Below are positions 25,189 through 34,540 of a stretch of 64,000 nucleotides of DNA, piece after piece. Every line of letters begins with the position of its first letter. Position 1 is the stretch's first letter. Both the position numbers and the translations under genes were made by a program. Source of the DNA: Blautia sp. MSJ-19 (GTDB lineage: Bacteria; Bacillota; Clostridia; Lachnospirales; Lachnospiraceae). Below the pieces are notes generated by a model. That model saw only the letters and a list, made by a program, of their open reading frames with translations. It searched no databases and had not been told where the DNA came from. The stretch spans positions 62,001 to 126,000 of the forward strand of contig NZ_JAHLQA010000003.1 of assembly GCF_018918125.1 (NCBI RefSeq), read 5' to 3'.

Positions 25189-26286
25189 TTATTTGTTGTT
25201 CTGTTCCAGAAATTCTCTGATAAGTTCTGAAACTTTCAGGATATCTTCTTTATAAATCTCTCCGATGTTTCCGATACGGAAAGTGTCTGCCTCTGTTACT
25301 TTTCCAGGGTAGATCGCATAGCCGCGTTCTTTGATATACTGATACATATCTGCAAAAGAGAAGCTTGCATTTTCCGGATAGAAGAAGGTCGTGATGATCG
25401 GTCCCTGATGCTCTTCATCAATGTATGGACGGATGCCAAGTTCCTTCATTTTCTCGATCAGAAGACGGTTATTTTCCACATATCTCTGATGTCTTGCAGG
25501 GATTCCTCCCTCTGCTTCCATCTCCTTTAATGCCTGAGAAAATGCAAGAACCACATGTGTCGGGGAAGTAAATCTCCATTTACCGTCCTTGTTCATGGTC
25601 TCCCACTGATCATAGAGATCAAGAGAAAGGCTTCTTGCTTTGCCTTTGGACTCGATCAGTTTCTGTTTGTTTGCAATGATAAAGGAAAATCCCGGCACAC
25701 CCTGGATGCATTTGTTTGCACTGCTGATGATAAAATCGATTCCCCATTCTCCAACTGGAATATCCACACCGCCGAAACTGCTCATTGCATCTACGATCAT
25801 GGTACGTCCATTTTCTTTGACTACTTTTGCAACAGACTCAATGTCGTTCAGGATTCCGGAGGTTGTCTCACTGTGGACCATGGATACATGTGTGATGGCA
25901 GGATCGTTCTTCAGGATCTCATTTACCTTTCCTGCATCCGGCACTCTGTCGTATTTTTCATGGTAAATTGTATAGTCGATCCCGGCATGTTTTACGATAT
26001 CTTCCATACGTTCTCCGTATGCTCCGTTTGCACAGATCAGGAGTTTTTCGTCTGCTCCGATCACGCTGGTAAGTACGGATTCCACACCAAAAGTACCGCT
26101 TCCCTGCATCAGAATTGCAGTGTAATCATCCTCAGATACATGTGCAAGTTCCAGCAGTTTTTTTCTGATCTCCTGGGTGATGACTTTGTAATCATCATCC
26201 CAGGTGCAGTGGTCAAACAGCATTTCTTTCTTTACCGTATCGGTAGTTGTCAGTGGTCCAGGTGTCAGTAATTTATAATTTTTCAT
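25189..26286 (-). CDS. phnW: 2-aminoethylphosphonate:pyruvate aminotransferase
   Basis: A 365-residue PLP enzyme of class V. It converts 2-aminoethylphosphonate and pyruvate to phosphonoacetaldehyde and alanine. The N-terminus LLTPGPLTTTDTVK is diagnostic for PhnW. MQGSGTFGVES binds cofactor phosphate, DAMSSFGG carries the cofactor Asp, and the Schiff-base lysine is in ISSANKCIQGVPG. RBS AGAGGAAAA. It lies between the transport genes and phnX, so the operon covers uptake and degradation of 2-AEP as a P (and C/N) source. Confidence 0.95.
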   Translation of the reverse strand: MKNYKLLTPGPLTTTDTVKKEMLFDHCTWDDDYKVITQEIRKKLLELAHVSEDDYTAILMQGSGTFGVESVLTSVIGADEKLLICANGAYGERMEDIVKHAGIDYTIYHEKYDRVPDAGKVNEILKNDPAITHVSMVHSETTSGILNDIESVAKVVKENGRTMIVDAMSSFGGVDIPVGEWGIDFIISSANKCIQGVPGFSFIIANKQKLIESKGKARSLSLDLYDQWETMNKDGKWRFTSPTHVVLAFSQALKEMEAEGGIPARHQRYVENNRLLIEKMKELGIRPYIDEEHQGPIITTFFYPENASFSFADMYQYIKERGYAIYPGKVTEADTFRIGNIGEIYKEDILKVSELIREFLEQNNK

Positions 26287-26320
26287 GATGTTTTTTCCTC
26301 TTTTCAGTTATTTTAAAAGT

Positions 26321-28966
26321 TTATTCCGGTTTGCATTCTTCAGATAATTCCTGATGTTTTTTGAGAAGGTCTACGGTCAGTTTTTCCGGGAAAGTTTTTG
26401 GATTTCCGGACTTCTCAGACTCATCTACAGTCTCTCCCTCATACAGCGGGATCGGGTAAGTATCAAGCAGTGCTGCTCTTCCGTTTTTGATGATACACTC
26501 TGCCATTTCCATTGCTTTTGGATTGCTCTTGTCCCCTTTGTCTACAACTGCTGCGGATTCTGTCAGTGTGAAATTTCCTTCCTCCGGATCTACATAATCG
26601 ATTGGAAGTCCGGATTCTTTGTCTGCAACTGCCTGCTGTCTTAAACCAAAACCAACAGCAGCTTCACCTGCACGGACAAGTTTCAGAGGACCGGAACCGG
26701 ACTCTTCGATATGGTCTCCTGCATTCACATAAATGTCTTTGAGAACATCCTTTGCACCGTCCTCTCCGTACTCAGAGATCAGTCCCTGGAGCAGAAGCCA
26801 TGCGGTAGAAGAAGATGCGATATCTGTCACTGCGATCTGTCCTTTGTACTCTTCTTTTGCAAGGTCTTTGAGGGATGTCGGCATATCCAGTTTGTTCTTG
26901 TCCATCAGTTCTGTATTCACGATGATCGTACCTTCCTGTGCTGTGATCGGCGCACAGTATGCCGGGAATTCATCCAGTGTATTTACATCAAAAGTCAGAT
27001 CCTTGAACATCTGCTTTTCATCCTGGGCACTCTCTACATAGAAGGTACTCATGGTCACGAGATCCGCCTCGATATCTTTTCCTTCTGCAAGAAGTTTGCC
27101 TCCAAGTTCTGAGGTTCCGAATGTCTGGAAAATGTACTGGCCTTTGTATCCGTTATCATCCAGTGCAGCTTTCATAGCCTCAACAGCTTCATCATCTGCA
27201 TTGGAATAGATGACAACCTGGCTGTCGCTGGAATCTTTCTGTCCACAGCCTGTAGCCATAAATGCGGAAAGTCCCAGAATACCTGCAATTCCTGCACATG
27301 CTGCACGTTTTAAACCTCTTGCTTTTTTCATTTTTTTCTCCTTTTCCGTTGTCTTCTTTCTGTTTGCGAGATGCTGAAAAACTGCTTTTGCCAGCAGATT
27401 TGTGCCGAGCATCAGTAAAGAAAGGACAAAAACTTCGTTGAATTTATTGTAATACTGTAATTCCTTGATCTTGGTGGTGATGACCATGGTCCTCGCACCG
27501 GCGATAAAGATCACCGCACTGACTGTCACCATCGCATTGATAAAGTAATAACTGAACACCTCAATGATCGTAGACAACGCATTCGGCGTTACGATCCGGA
27601 TGATCGTTCTGATCCAGTTATCTCCCATCAGCATTGCTGTTGTCTCCCAGGATGCGTTCATCTTGGAAAGGGAACTCTTCATCATCAGATATGGTGTAGA
27701 GAAGAAATGGATCACATTACAGACGATCAGGATGGTAAATGTGCTCTGGATACTTGTTCCTGAAAAACAGAACAGAAACGCAAGTCCGAGTACCATTCCA
27801 GGTATTGTATTTGTGATAAGGGCAATGCCTTCGATGATCTGTTTACACCTGTCACTGATCCTGCTTCTGGCAGTGACGATCGCACCGCCATAAGCAACCA
27901 GAGTTCCGACTGCTGCGGTTGCAAATGCGACCCACAAAGAGTTTTTGTAAACTCCCAGGAGACTTTCATCGTTAAAAACTGCCTTGAAATGATCCAGTGA
28001 AAATCCAATATTGTACGGCCAGTCCTGTACGAACGGGATCACAAAGATCACCGCAAAAATGGATAAAACACTGATGCAGATCAGAATGCTGAATGCCCCG
28101 AAAATGCCATCGCGGAGACGGTTTTTACGCAGTTCTGTTGAGGATATTTTGTTGTATCGAATGTTGTATCTTTCCAGATAATGCAGGATGATAATGCTGA
28201 CTACTGACGGCAGAAGCATGACCATCGCTACCACACTTCCTCTGTTAAAATCAGGTACGCTTCCGAGCATCTGTGTATACAGAACACTGGCGATCACTTC
28301 GTACTTTCCACCTACAGAAGCAGGGATTCCGAAGTCTGTGAAACAGAGGAAAAAGCTCTGGATAAAGGACGCTGCGAGTGTTCCCATTAACGGTCTTACA
28401 ACGGTCATACGGAAGGTTGAAAGGACACTGTCTCCCATCAGTCTGGATACGACCATAAACTTTTTATCTACATATCCCATCGTATTATTGATGAGCATAA
28501 AAGAGATCGGAAGCGTGTAGATCACATAGCCGATCAGCAGTCCGTGGAAGCCATATATCTCAAAAAACTGATGTCCAAACATTCTGGTAAGCAGCCCCTG
28601 TTTTCCAAAAGAATAGATCAGTGCAAAGCCATAAGTCAGTGTCGGGAGCAGCATAGGAAGCCCTGCAACTATATGGATAAATTTCTTTACGCCTTCCGGT
28701 ACATTGCTGTAATGGATGGTATATGCCATAAAAAAGGCCAGGATCGTCGTGATCAGTGCACTTGCACCTGCCACCTGAAAGCTGTTCCGAAGGGCTTTCA
28801 GGAAGCCTTTTCCCTTAAGTACTGAGCTGTAAAATCCAAGGGTGACTCCGTTAGTTCCTATGAACGATTTGAGTAATAACCGGATCACCGGCAGGATCAG
28901 AAATCCTGCAAATATCAGTACGATCAGCGTAAAAATAACCTTTATTTCTTTATTTTTTATCTTCAT
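26321..28966 (-). CDS. 2-AEP ABC transporter permease fused in frame to its substrate-binding lipoprotein
   Basis: A continuous 881-codon frame. Residues 1-545 are a double permease (two sets of six helices, each with an EAA-like loop), as in the PhnV/FbpB-type 2-AEP permeases. Residues 546-881 begin again with MKKARGLKRAACAGIAG, a lipobox-like MATGC, then a type 2 periplasmic binding fold (VVIYSNADDEAVEAM, SSSTAWLLLQGL). Normally these are two genes. The junction encodes KTTEKEKK, where AAGGAGA also serves as an RBS for the internal ATG at 27331. So the cell may make a fusion, a separate lipoprotein, or both. The gene overlaps the ATPase gene by 4 nt. Confidence 0.88.
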   Translation of the reverse strand: MKIKNKEIKVIFTLIVLIFAGFLILPVIRLLLKSFIGTNGVTLGFYSSVLKGKGFLKALRNSFQVAGASALITTILAFFMAYTIHYSNVPEGVKKFIHIVAGLPMLLPTLTYGFALIYSFGKQGLLTRMFGHQFFEIYGFHGLLIGYVIYTLPISFMLINNTMGYVDKKFMVVSRLMGDSVLSTFRMTVVRPLMGTLAASFIQSFFLCFTDFGIPASVGGKYEVIASVLYTQMLGSVPDFNRGSVVAMVMLLPSVVSIIILHYLERYNIRYNKISSTELRKNRLRDGIFGAFSILICISVLSIFAVIFVIPFVQDWPYNIGFSLDHFKAVFNDESLLGVYKNSLWVAFATAAVGTLVAYGGAIVTARSRISDRCKQIIEGIALITNTIPGMVLGLAFLFCFSGTSIQSTFTILIVCNVIHFFSTPYLMMKSSLSKMNASWETTAMLMGDNWIRTIIRIVTPNALSTIIEVFSYYFINAMVTVSAVIFIAGARTMVITTKIKELQYYNKFNEVFVLSLLMLGTNLLAKAVFQHLANRKKTTEKEKKMKKARGLKRAACAGIAGILGLSAFMATGCGQKDSSDSQVVIYSNADDEAVEAMKAALDDNGYKGQYIFQTFGTSELGGKLLAEGKDIEADLVTMSTFYVESAQDEKQMFKDLTFDVNTLDEFPAYCAPITAQEGTIIVNTELMDKNKLDMPTSLKDLAKEEYKGQIAVTDIASSSTAWLLLQGLISEYGEDGAKDVLKDIYVNAGDHIEESGSGPLKLVRAGEAAVGFGLRQQAVADKESGLPIDYVDPEEGNFTLTESAAVVDKGDKSNPKAMEMAECIIKNGRAALLDTYPIPLYEGETVDESEKSGNPKTFPEKLTVDLLKKHQELSEECKPE
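27329..27346 (-). promoter_or_regulatory. internal RBS and start codon for a separate binding lipoprotein
   Basis: Within the fused frame, minus strand GGAAAAGGAGAAAAAA precedes ATG at 27331 with good spacing. Translation from here yields a 336-residue lipoprotein ending at 26321, in the same frame as the permease. Confidence 0.6.
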
Positions 28967-29718
28967 ACTGCCACCTGGAACAGAGAATAAATATTGTTCT
29001 TTTTGATCTCAAGCTGTCGCAGAATGAAGGCTTTTACGAAATCATTTTCCGGTGTTTTTACGATTTCTTCCGGCTTTCCGTACTGTGAGATCCCGCCTTT
29101 GTTGATGATCATCACATGGTCGGAAAGTGTCAGTGCTTCTTCCGGATCATGGGTTACAATGATTGTTGTTAAATGGAATTCTTTTGCGATTGTTTTGATT
29201 TTTTCTTTGATAGATTCTTTGATCACACCGTCCAGCGCGCTCAGCGGCTCGTCCAGAAGCAGAATCTTTGGCTTCATAACAAGGGTTCTTGCCAGTGCCA
29301 CTCTCTGCTTCTGACCGCCGGATAACTGGTCGATGCGTTTGTTCAGATGTTCGCGAAGTCCGAGTAATTCGATCAGCTCCTCGACTTCTTCCTTTGTAGA
29401 AATGTTCGGATCATTTCTTAATCCGTAGGTGATATTCTTGTATACATTGAGGTTTGGGAACAGTGCATAATCCTGAAATACAATATTGAATCCTCTCTTT
29501 TCCATAGGAGTGTCTGTGATATCTTCCCCGTCAAAAAGGATCCTGCCCTGGTCCGCATCTGTCAGTCCGAGGATCAGATTCAGCAGAGTTGTTTTTCCAC
29601 ATCCTGATGGTCCTAATATAGAAACGATCTCTCCATCTTCGATCTCAAGATTGATATCATTCAGGATCGTTGTTCCGTCGTAGCTTTTCTTTATATGTTC
29701 CAGTTTTAACATCTTCAT
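28963..29718 (-). CDS. 2-AEP ABC transporter ATP-binding protein
   Basis: A 251-residue ABC ATPase: Walker A GPSGCGKTT, Q-loop VFQDYALFPN, signature LSGGQKQRVA, Walker B ILLLDEPLSALD, and switch His in VTHDPEEA. It is of the iron/thiamine/2-AEP-type uptake group (PhnT-like). First gene of the operon, overlapping the permease start by 4 nt. ATG at 29718 and 29712 are both possible; GGAAAGG fits the second slightly better. Confidence 0.9.
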   Translation of the reverse strand: MKMLKLEHIKKSYDGTTILNDINLEIEDGEIVSILGPSGCGKTTLLNLILGLTDADQGRILFDGEDITDTPMEKRGFNIVFQDYALFPNLNVYKNITYGLRNDPNISTKEEVEELIELLGLREHLNKRIDQLSGGQKQRVALARTLVMKPKILLLDEPLSALDGVIKESIKEKIKTIAKEFHLTTIIVTHDPEEALTLSDHVMIINKGGISQYGKPEEIVKTPENDFVKAFILRQLEIKKNNIYSLFQVAV

Positions 29719-29837
29719 TTTCCTTTCCGGTTGATTTCCTGTATCAAACTACGTCCCAAAGTGTAACATTCCACCATACCCGAAACAATCAACACAACTT
29801 TAGATGTATGTTATGAAAATGTAAATAAAGCACACAA

Positions 29838-29899
29838 AAAAAGAAGAAGCTCTCTGTAGTTTTTCTACAGACAGATTCCCCCATCTTCTCTCTTCTTTA
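29838..29899 (-). terminator. terminator of the RpiR gene
   Basis: Minus strand: CTGTAG-AAAAA-CTACAG with outer A/G-rich and CTTCTTCT arms, followed by T7. It insulates the phosphonate operon from the regulator upstream. Confidence 0.65.
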
Positions 29900-29953
29900 C
29901 CTTTTCCAGCTTTTCTGTACTGATTATCGGACTTTTATGATAATATTCTCTTG

Positions 29954-30823
29954 TTACTGATAGGCTTTATCGCTAATAATTCTGCTGTTTTTATCCAGCT
30001 GCTCTGTACGATGATCATAGTTATATGCAATTAATCCCATATAAATCATATCATTTAGTACAATTTGAGTCGTTCTTGAAAAAATGCAATCTCCATAAAG
30101 CCATTGTTCCTGTGAACAGCACAGCACTATATCGCTCCACTGACTGATCCGTGCCTCTTTGAAATTTGTAATCGCAATTGTCTGTGCACCCGCTTTTTTA
30201 GCAGTTTTCATAACATCCACTGTATCCTTCGACTGTCCGGAATAAGAAATTCCAATCACCACATCCTGTTCTGTCAGTGCCGCTGCCGCGATTTTCTGAA
30301 TGTAATAATCTTCATCGTAACGACAGTCAAAACCGAGATACAGAAGTTTTGTCATTAAATCTTTTGCCACAGCAGACGAATTTTCCACACAGCACAGCAA
30401 AATTCTCTTCGCATCAGAAAGCATATGAACCGTCTTTTCAAACTCCTCACCAGAGATGCTTTTCAACATATCTTCCAGTGTTCTGACCGATGTAGACACA
30501 ACTTTTGCAGGTATCAGTTTTAACTGTTCCTCCGGGCCCAGATGATATCCATACATTGGCTGCTGCTCTCCTGAACGCATTTCCGTCAGTGCATTTTCCA
30601 TCAGTTTATAACGAAACTCCTTAAAGCCACGAAATCCAAGTGCTTTAACGAATCGAATCACTGTCGGCTGACTCACTCCACTCTGTTCCGCAAGTGCTTC
30701 CAGTGATATTTTCCTGCAAACAGCCTCATGATCCAGGACGTAATCGGCTACTTTCTGTTCTGACTTTCGAAGAGATGCGTAACATCTCCGTATCTGATAT
30801 GACATATTCTCATTTGTCTGCAT
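29954..30823 (-). CDS. MurR/RpiR-family regulator, probable phosphonate-operon regulator
   Basis: A 289-residue protein with an N-terminal HTH_6 domain (about 10-85; SLEALAEQSGVSQPTVIRFVKALGF) and a C-terminal SIS sugar-phosphate-binding domain (about 125-255; VVIGISYSGQSKDTVDVM, TIAITN). Members sense phosphorylated sugars or similar ligands. It is upstream of, and co-directional with, the 2-AEP genes; a phosphonate-related ligand such as phosphonoacetaldehyde is a guess by context. Confidence 0.87.
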   Translation of the reverse strand: MQTNENMSYQIRRCYASLRKSEQKVADYVLDHEAVCRKISLEALAEQSGVSQPTVIRFVKALGFRGFKEFRYKLMENALTEMRSGEQQPMYGYHLGPEEQLKLIPAKVVSTSVRTLEDMLKSISGEEFEKTVHMLSDAKRILLCCVENSSAVAKDLMTKLLYLGFDCRYDEDYYIQKIAAAALTEQDVVIGISYSGQSKDTVDVMKTAKKAGAQTIAITNFKEARISQWSDIVLCCSQEQWLYGDCIFSRTTQIVLNDMIYMGLIAYNYDHRTEQLDKNSRIISDKAYQ

Positions 30824-30961
30824 ATACTATTCCTCTGCTTTTCTGCTGATTCTATGGTTTGTAACTTTTCTACAAAAGCTCCGTTCTTCCATGTAATTAA
30901 ACTACAATTTTCTTTATTTCTATTCTACATGAAAACGACAATATGCAGTGTAAAACCTTTG

Positions 30962-31828
30962 TTAAATTCTCTCCAGTGCTTCTCCTATATCAGAATTGAT
31001 GCAGATTGCCTGGCTTCGGATCTCATTTGGGCATTCTGCCTGACCGTAGTTGAGGCAGGCATAAGTACTTCTGTAGTTTTTCAATGTCATCTGCCAGAAC
31101 GGGTATTTAATAATCCCTGGTGTGTTGTACCCGACCCCTAATTCCAGATAAAGTGTCTTTAATCCGTCACGTGTGCGAAGAAAATTCTCATACCGCTCTG
31201 CTGCCCGGTGCCAGCCTTCATCCTGCACAAAGGTATCGTCTGCCCTCAGATTCATCGTCATCGGCTTTCCGCAATGCGGGCAGTGTGGGATAAGCTCTGT
31301 TGGAATTCGCATGTCTTTTTGCTGCTGTAGCATCTCACTGATGATCTCTTCATTATCATAAGTTTCCTGACAACATGGTTCGCTGCACTGAAAAAGCCCA
31401 TAGTCCCCCTGTGTATAAAACAATCTTTTCTTATCAAATCCTGCCTTCTGGAAACAGTGATCCACATTCGTTGTGATCACAAAATAGTCCTTGTCACGCA
31501 CCAGTTCCAACAGCTTTTCATACACCGATTTCGGTGCATCCATATAACGGTTGATATAAATATAACGGCTCCAGTACGCCCAGTATTCTTCCAGCGTGTC
31601 ATATGGAAAAAAGCCGCCGGAATACATATCCGCGAAACCATATTTCGCCGCAAAATCCGCAAAATGCGCCCGGAATCTTTCTCCTGCATACGTAAATCCT
31701 GCCGATGTTGAAAGTCCCGCACCCGCACCGATCACAATTACATCCGCTTCCTCAAGTGTTTCCCGAAGCCGTTTAATCTCTTTTGTATCTTTATCTTCTG
31801 TAAATCTGCCTGTTATTTTTGAAAACAT
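30962..31828 (-). CDS. SirTM-type (class M) sirtuin
   Basis: A 288-residue NAD-binding protein. The Rossmann motif GAGAGLSTSAGFTY (34-47), the TTNVDHCFQ loop (119-127) and two zinc-binding CxxC-type pairs (about 148-153 and a later CPHC) show the sirtuin fold. The catalytic His of deacetylases (E-x-HG) is replaced: the segment reads YTQGDYG, with Gln140. This exchange is the hallmark of SirTM enzymes, which ADP-ribosylate lipoylated GcvH-L together with a macrodomain hydrolase. Neither a macrodomain, GcvH-L nor a lipoate ligase is adjacent, so the target here is unknown. RBS GAGAGG. Confidence 0.85.
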   Translation of the reverse strand: MFSKITGRFTEDKDTKEIKRLRETLEEADVIVIGAGAGLSTSAGFTYAGERFRAHFADFAAKYGFADMYSGGFFPYDTLEEYWAYWSRYIYINRYMDAPKSVYEKLLELVRDKDYFVITTNVDHCFQKAGFDKKRLFYTQGDYGLFQCSEPCCQETYDNEEIISEMLQQQKDMRIPTELIPHCPHCGKPMTMNLRADDTFVQDEGWHRAAERYENFLRTRDGLKTLYLELGVGYNTPGIIKYPFWQMTLKNYRSTYACLNYGQAECPNEIRSQAICINSDIGEALERI

Positions 31829-31894
31829 GTCCGTCGCCTCTCTTAATTATTGGAACATGACAAAATCATTTTCTGCCACAACTTTCTGTAAAAT

Positions 31895-31924
31895 AAAAAC
31901 AGCCTGTATCATCAGACTGTTTTT
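31895..31924. terminator. bidirectional terminator
   Basis: AAAAACAG and CTGTTTTT arms around a 14-nt loop, in the gap between the ABC permease and sirtuin genes. Confidence 0.6.
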
Positions 31925-32042
31925 ACTGTTTCTATTTTCTTTATTCTACTCTATCATGTCCGTTTATGAAAGTACGCACATATTTGTGGGATAGTTACCT
32001 GGAAGTAACCCTGAAGCAAACCAGTTTTCCACTCCATCGCTT

Positions 32043-33005
32043 TTACCGCTTATCTTTATCCACAAATTCCAGTGCCAGTACGCCAATTCCTGCATATGCA
32101 ACCGCAAAAACAAACAGCAGTGCCCATTCGCGGAGGACATTTGCCCGCTCTGTCTCATATTCTTCTACCTGAAGGCTCTCCTGCATAGTCTGTGCAAGAT
32201 TCTCATAAATTTCATCTTCCAGATCTTTCACCATTGCAGGATCGATCTTATTTCCCAGATCCTCCAGTTCTTTGACATACTCGCTCTTCTTCAGAAGCTT
32301 CCAGCTCTTCTTGAATACTGTCGTCGGAAGATTATTATAATTGCTCTCTGTGCAGACTGCATAGATTCCCCATTTGCTGATAGATGCATTGGAGATCGTT
32401 TCTGGAAATCCATGAAGTGGAAAAGCGACTCCTGCAAATACCAACTGTACGATCAGAAGAAATGGCATCACGGTCATCGCCGTTGTCGTTGTATGCACAA
32501 GGCAGGAAACCATCAGTGCCATCATATCTGCCGCAAACGTGATCAGAAACAGGGTGATAAAAATATCCGCCAGAAAACTTCCTGTAACAACACCTTCTGT
32601 CGGAAATTTTACTTTCATCAGCCAGTAAACGACCAGAGAGATGGCAACCTGTAATGCACAGATAATCGCCTGATAGATCACATGTGCAGACAAATAGGAA
32701 AAAATACTCATACCAGAACGATGCTCACGCTTAATAACAGAACGCTCCCTGCACACAACCTGAATGGAATTGAAAAATCCATTCCAGATGCAGACACATA
32801 CAAATGCCAGTGCTCCAACCTTTGTACCTTCCATATTTACAAACATGTTCTTGCCAACTACATAGGACACCATCGCCGCAATAATTGAAGCCATCGGAAG
32901 TACTTTCCAGTCTTTTTCATAAATAAAGATTCGAAAAAGTTTACCCAGATATACCTTGGTCTGCTCCAGACGTCCGGCATATCGTTCTTCTTTTGATTTA
33001 AACAT
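32043..33005 (-). CDS. ABC-2 type permease partner of the FHA-ATPase
   Basis: A 320-residue membrane protein with six predicted helices; three at about 40-60, 66-85 and 105-130, then about 145-170 and 175-200, and one near 295-312. An extracytoplasmic loop of about 75 residues lies between the last two (KWGIYAVCTESNYNN). This is the ABCG-type permease topology. Its start overlaps the ATPase gene by 8 nt. It forms the membrane half of an exporter; substrate unknown. Confidence 0.83.
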   Translation of the reverse strand: MFKSKEERYAGRLEQTKVYLGKLFRIFIYEKDWKVLPMASIIAAMVSYVVGKNMFVNMEGTKVGALAFVCVCIWNGFFNSIQVVCRERSVIKREHRSGMSIFSYLSAHVIYQAIICALQVAISLVVYWLMKVKFPTEGVVTGSFLADIFITLFLITFAADMMALMVSCLVHTTTTAMTVMPFLLIVQLVFAGVAFPLHGFPETISNASISKWGIYAVCTESNYNNLPTTVFKKSWKLLKKSEYVKELEDLGNKIDPAMVKDLEDEIYENLAQTMQESLQVEEYETERANVLREWALLFVFAVAYAGIGVLALEFVDKDKR

Positions 33006-34446
33006 GTGCAGTCTCCTCCGGATTGATCATCTTGAATTTCTCTATAAATTCATCTGCACGGCCCTCGCCGCCTTCATTCACACCATTCACCGCAAGAACG
33101 ATTTCTTCCATCGTCTCCTTGCCAAAGAATTCCCGGGCTTCCGAAATGCCACCATAGAATGCCAGATGACCGATATGGTCCTTCGTTCCCTTGGCAAGTA
33201 CGATTACCTTGTCAAACAGGTCGATCACACGATCCGGTGTATGTGTGATGACCAGAACGATCTTGTCCTGATCCGCAATCTTACGCAGATGCTCCATGAG
33301 ATCTTTTGCCATGACTCCATCCAGTCCGGAATCCGGCTCATCCAGGAAGAACAACTTCGGATCTGAGATAAACTCTACACAGATAGAAAGGCGCTTACGC
33401 TGACCTCCGGAAAGCTTCCGTACAAGTTCATTTTTCTGCACACTGAGACCAAACATTTCCAGTACTCTGTCTGCACGTTCGCTTCGTTCTTTTTCTGTAT
33501 ATTTCTTGGAAAGACGCATCTCGGCTGCATTCAGTAAAGTATTTCTTACCGTGTCGTCATCGCGAAGAAGATCCTGCTGCGGAACAAACCCAATCGAATG
33601 CTTCAGTTTGCCATAATTCTCATAGACATCTACGCCATCCTGAAGGATCTGTGCTTTTGCCTTTTCATAACCGGTTACGGCATTGACAAACGTAGTCTTA
33701 CCGGCGCCGGAACCGCCAAGGATCAGAACCATATTGCCCGGTTCAATCGTCAGATTAATGTCCTGCAGAAGAATGTGCTTCTTGAAAAAACTTTTTACGG
33801 AACGTTCTTCGATATGTATAGAAAGATTATTTCCACGAAAGATGGTATGGCTGTAATACAATTGCTGTGTGCCAAAGAAAAACAGTGTATTGCCGGCACG
33901 GATCACATCCATCGGTTTCAGTTCACAGGATTCTTCCACACGTTCCCCGTTCACAAAGATTCCTCTGTCTGTATGGACATCACTTAGACTCCATGTATTT
34001 CCTGTCAATCGGATCTCTGCCTCATGTGCTTCGATTCCATCATCCTGCACATCTGTATCTGCCTCTGTCAGTTCATCAGACACATGTCGGATATGTATCA
34101 CCGGAAAAGAATCTGCAAGCGGAAGAATCTTCCACTGCATGTCGGATGCCCTGGTTCTTTCCAGAACAAGATCTGTGGTCACTTCATTTCGAAACTGGAG
34201 AATATCTCTGTCCTGTACACGGAAAATGGAATTGCTTTCTGTATACAGGGTCCCATTGATCCAGATTTCTTCTTTGAATGCGGAAGCATCCACCTTCCAG
34301 CCTTCTTCATCGACTGACACAACCACAGATTCATTTCCCACCGGAATCTGTTTTTCAGATTCAATGATCAATTCTTCCAGTTTCTCATCAGCAGTAAATA
34401 CGATTGCTCTCGCAGTCTTTTTCACATTTTCCTTCTTGTCATCCAT
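32998..34446 (-). CDS. FHA-domain ABC transporter ATPase (Rv1747-like)
   Basis: A 482-residue cytosolic protein. The N-terminal region (about 10-85) looks like a first, weak FHA or ubiquitin-like fold (IWINGTLYTE). A clear FHA domain follows at about 110-185 (WSLSDVHTDRGIFVNGERV). The ATPase (about 195-430) has Walker A GGSGAGKTT, signature LSGGQRKRLS and Walker B LFFLDEPDSGLD, the ABCG form. FHA domains bind phosphothreonine, so activity is probably tuned by a Ser/Thr kinase, as described for mycobacterial Rv1747; here the permease is a separate gene. Start 34446 follows GGAGGAC. Confidence 0.88.
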   Translation of the reverse strand: MDDKKENVKKTARAIVFTADEKLEELIIESEKQIPVGNESVVVSVDEEGWKVDASAFKEEIWINGTLYTESNSIFRVQDRDILQFRNEVTTDLVLERTRASDMQWKILPLADSFPVIHIRHVSDELTEADTDVQDDGIEAHEAEIRLTGNTWSLSDVHTDRGIFVNGERVEESCELKPMDVIRAGNTLFFFGTQQLYYSHTIFRGNNLSIHIEERSVKSFFKKHILLQDINLTIEPGNMVLILGGSGAGKTTFVNAVTGYEKAKAQILQDGVDVYENYGKLKHSIGFVPQQDLLRDDDTVRNTLLNAAEMRLSKKYTEKERSERADRVLEMFGLSVQKNELVRKLSGGQRKRLSICVEFISDPKLFFLDEPDSGLDGVMAKDLMEHLRKIADQDKIVLVITHTPDRVIDLFDKVIVLAKGTKDHIGHLAFYGGISEAREFFGKETMEEIVLAVNGVNEGGEGRADEFIEKFKMINPEETAHV

Positions 34447-34477
34447 CTTTTGTCCTCCATTGGTGCTGTGTATTTTC

Positions 34478-34523
34478 AAAAAAGAAAGCTGCCACATACG
34501 GACTTTTGTCATGCGGCAGCTTA
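34478..34523 (-). terminator. terminator of the SH3-protein gene
   Basis: Minus strand AAGCTGCCGCAT ... ATGTGGCAGCTT (one G-U pair), followed by TCTTTTTT. Confidence 0.85.
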
Positions 34524-34540
34524 ACTCTCATATACGATTC

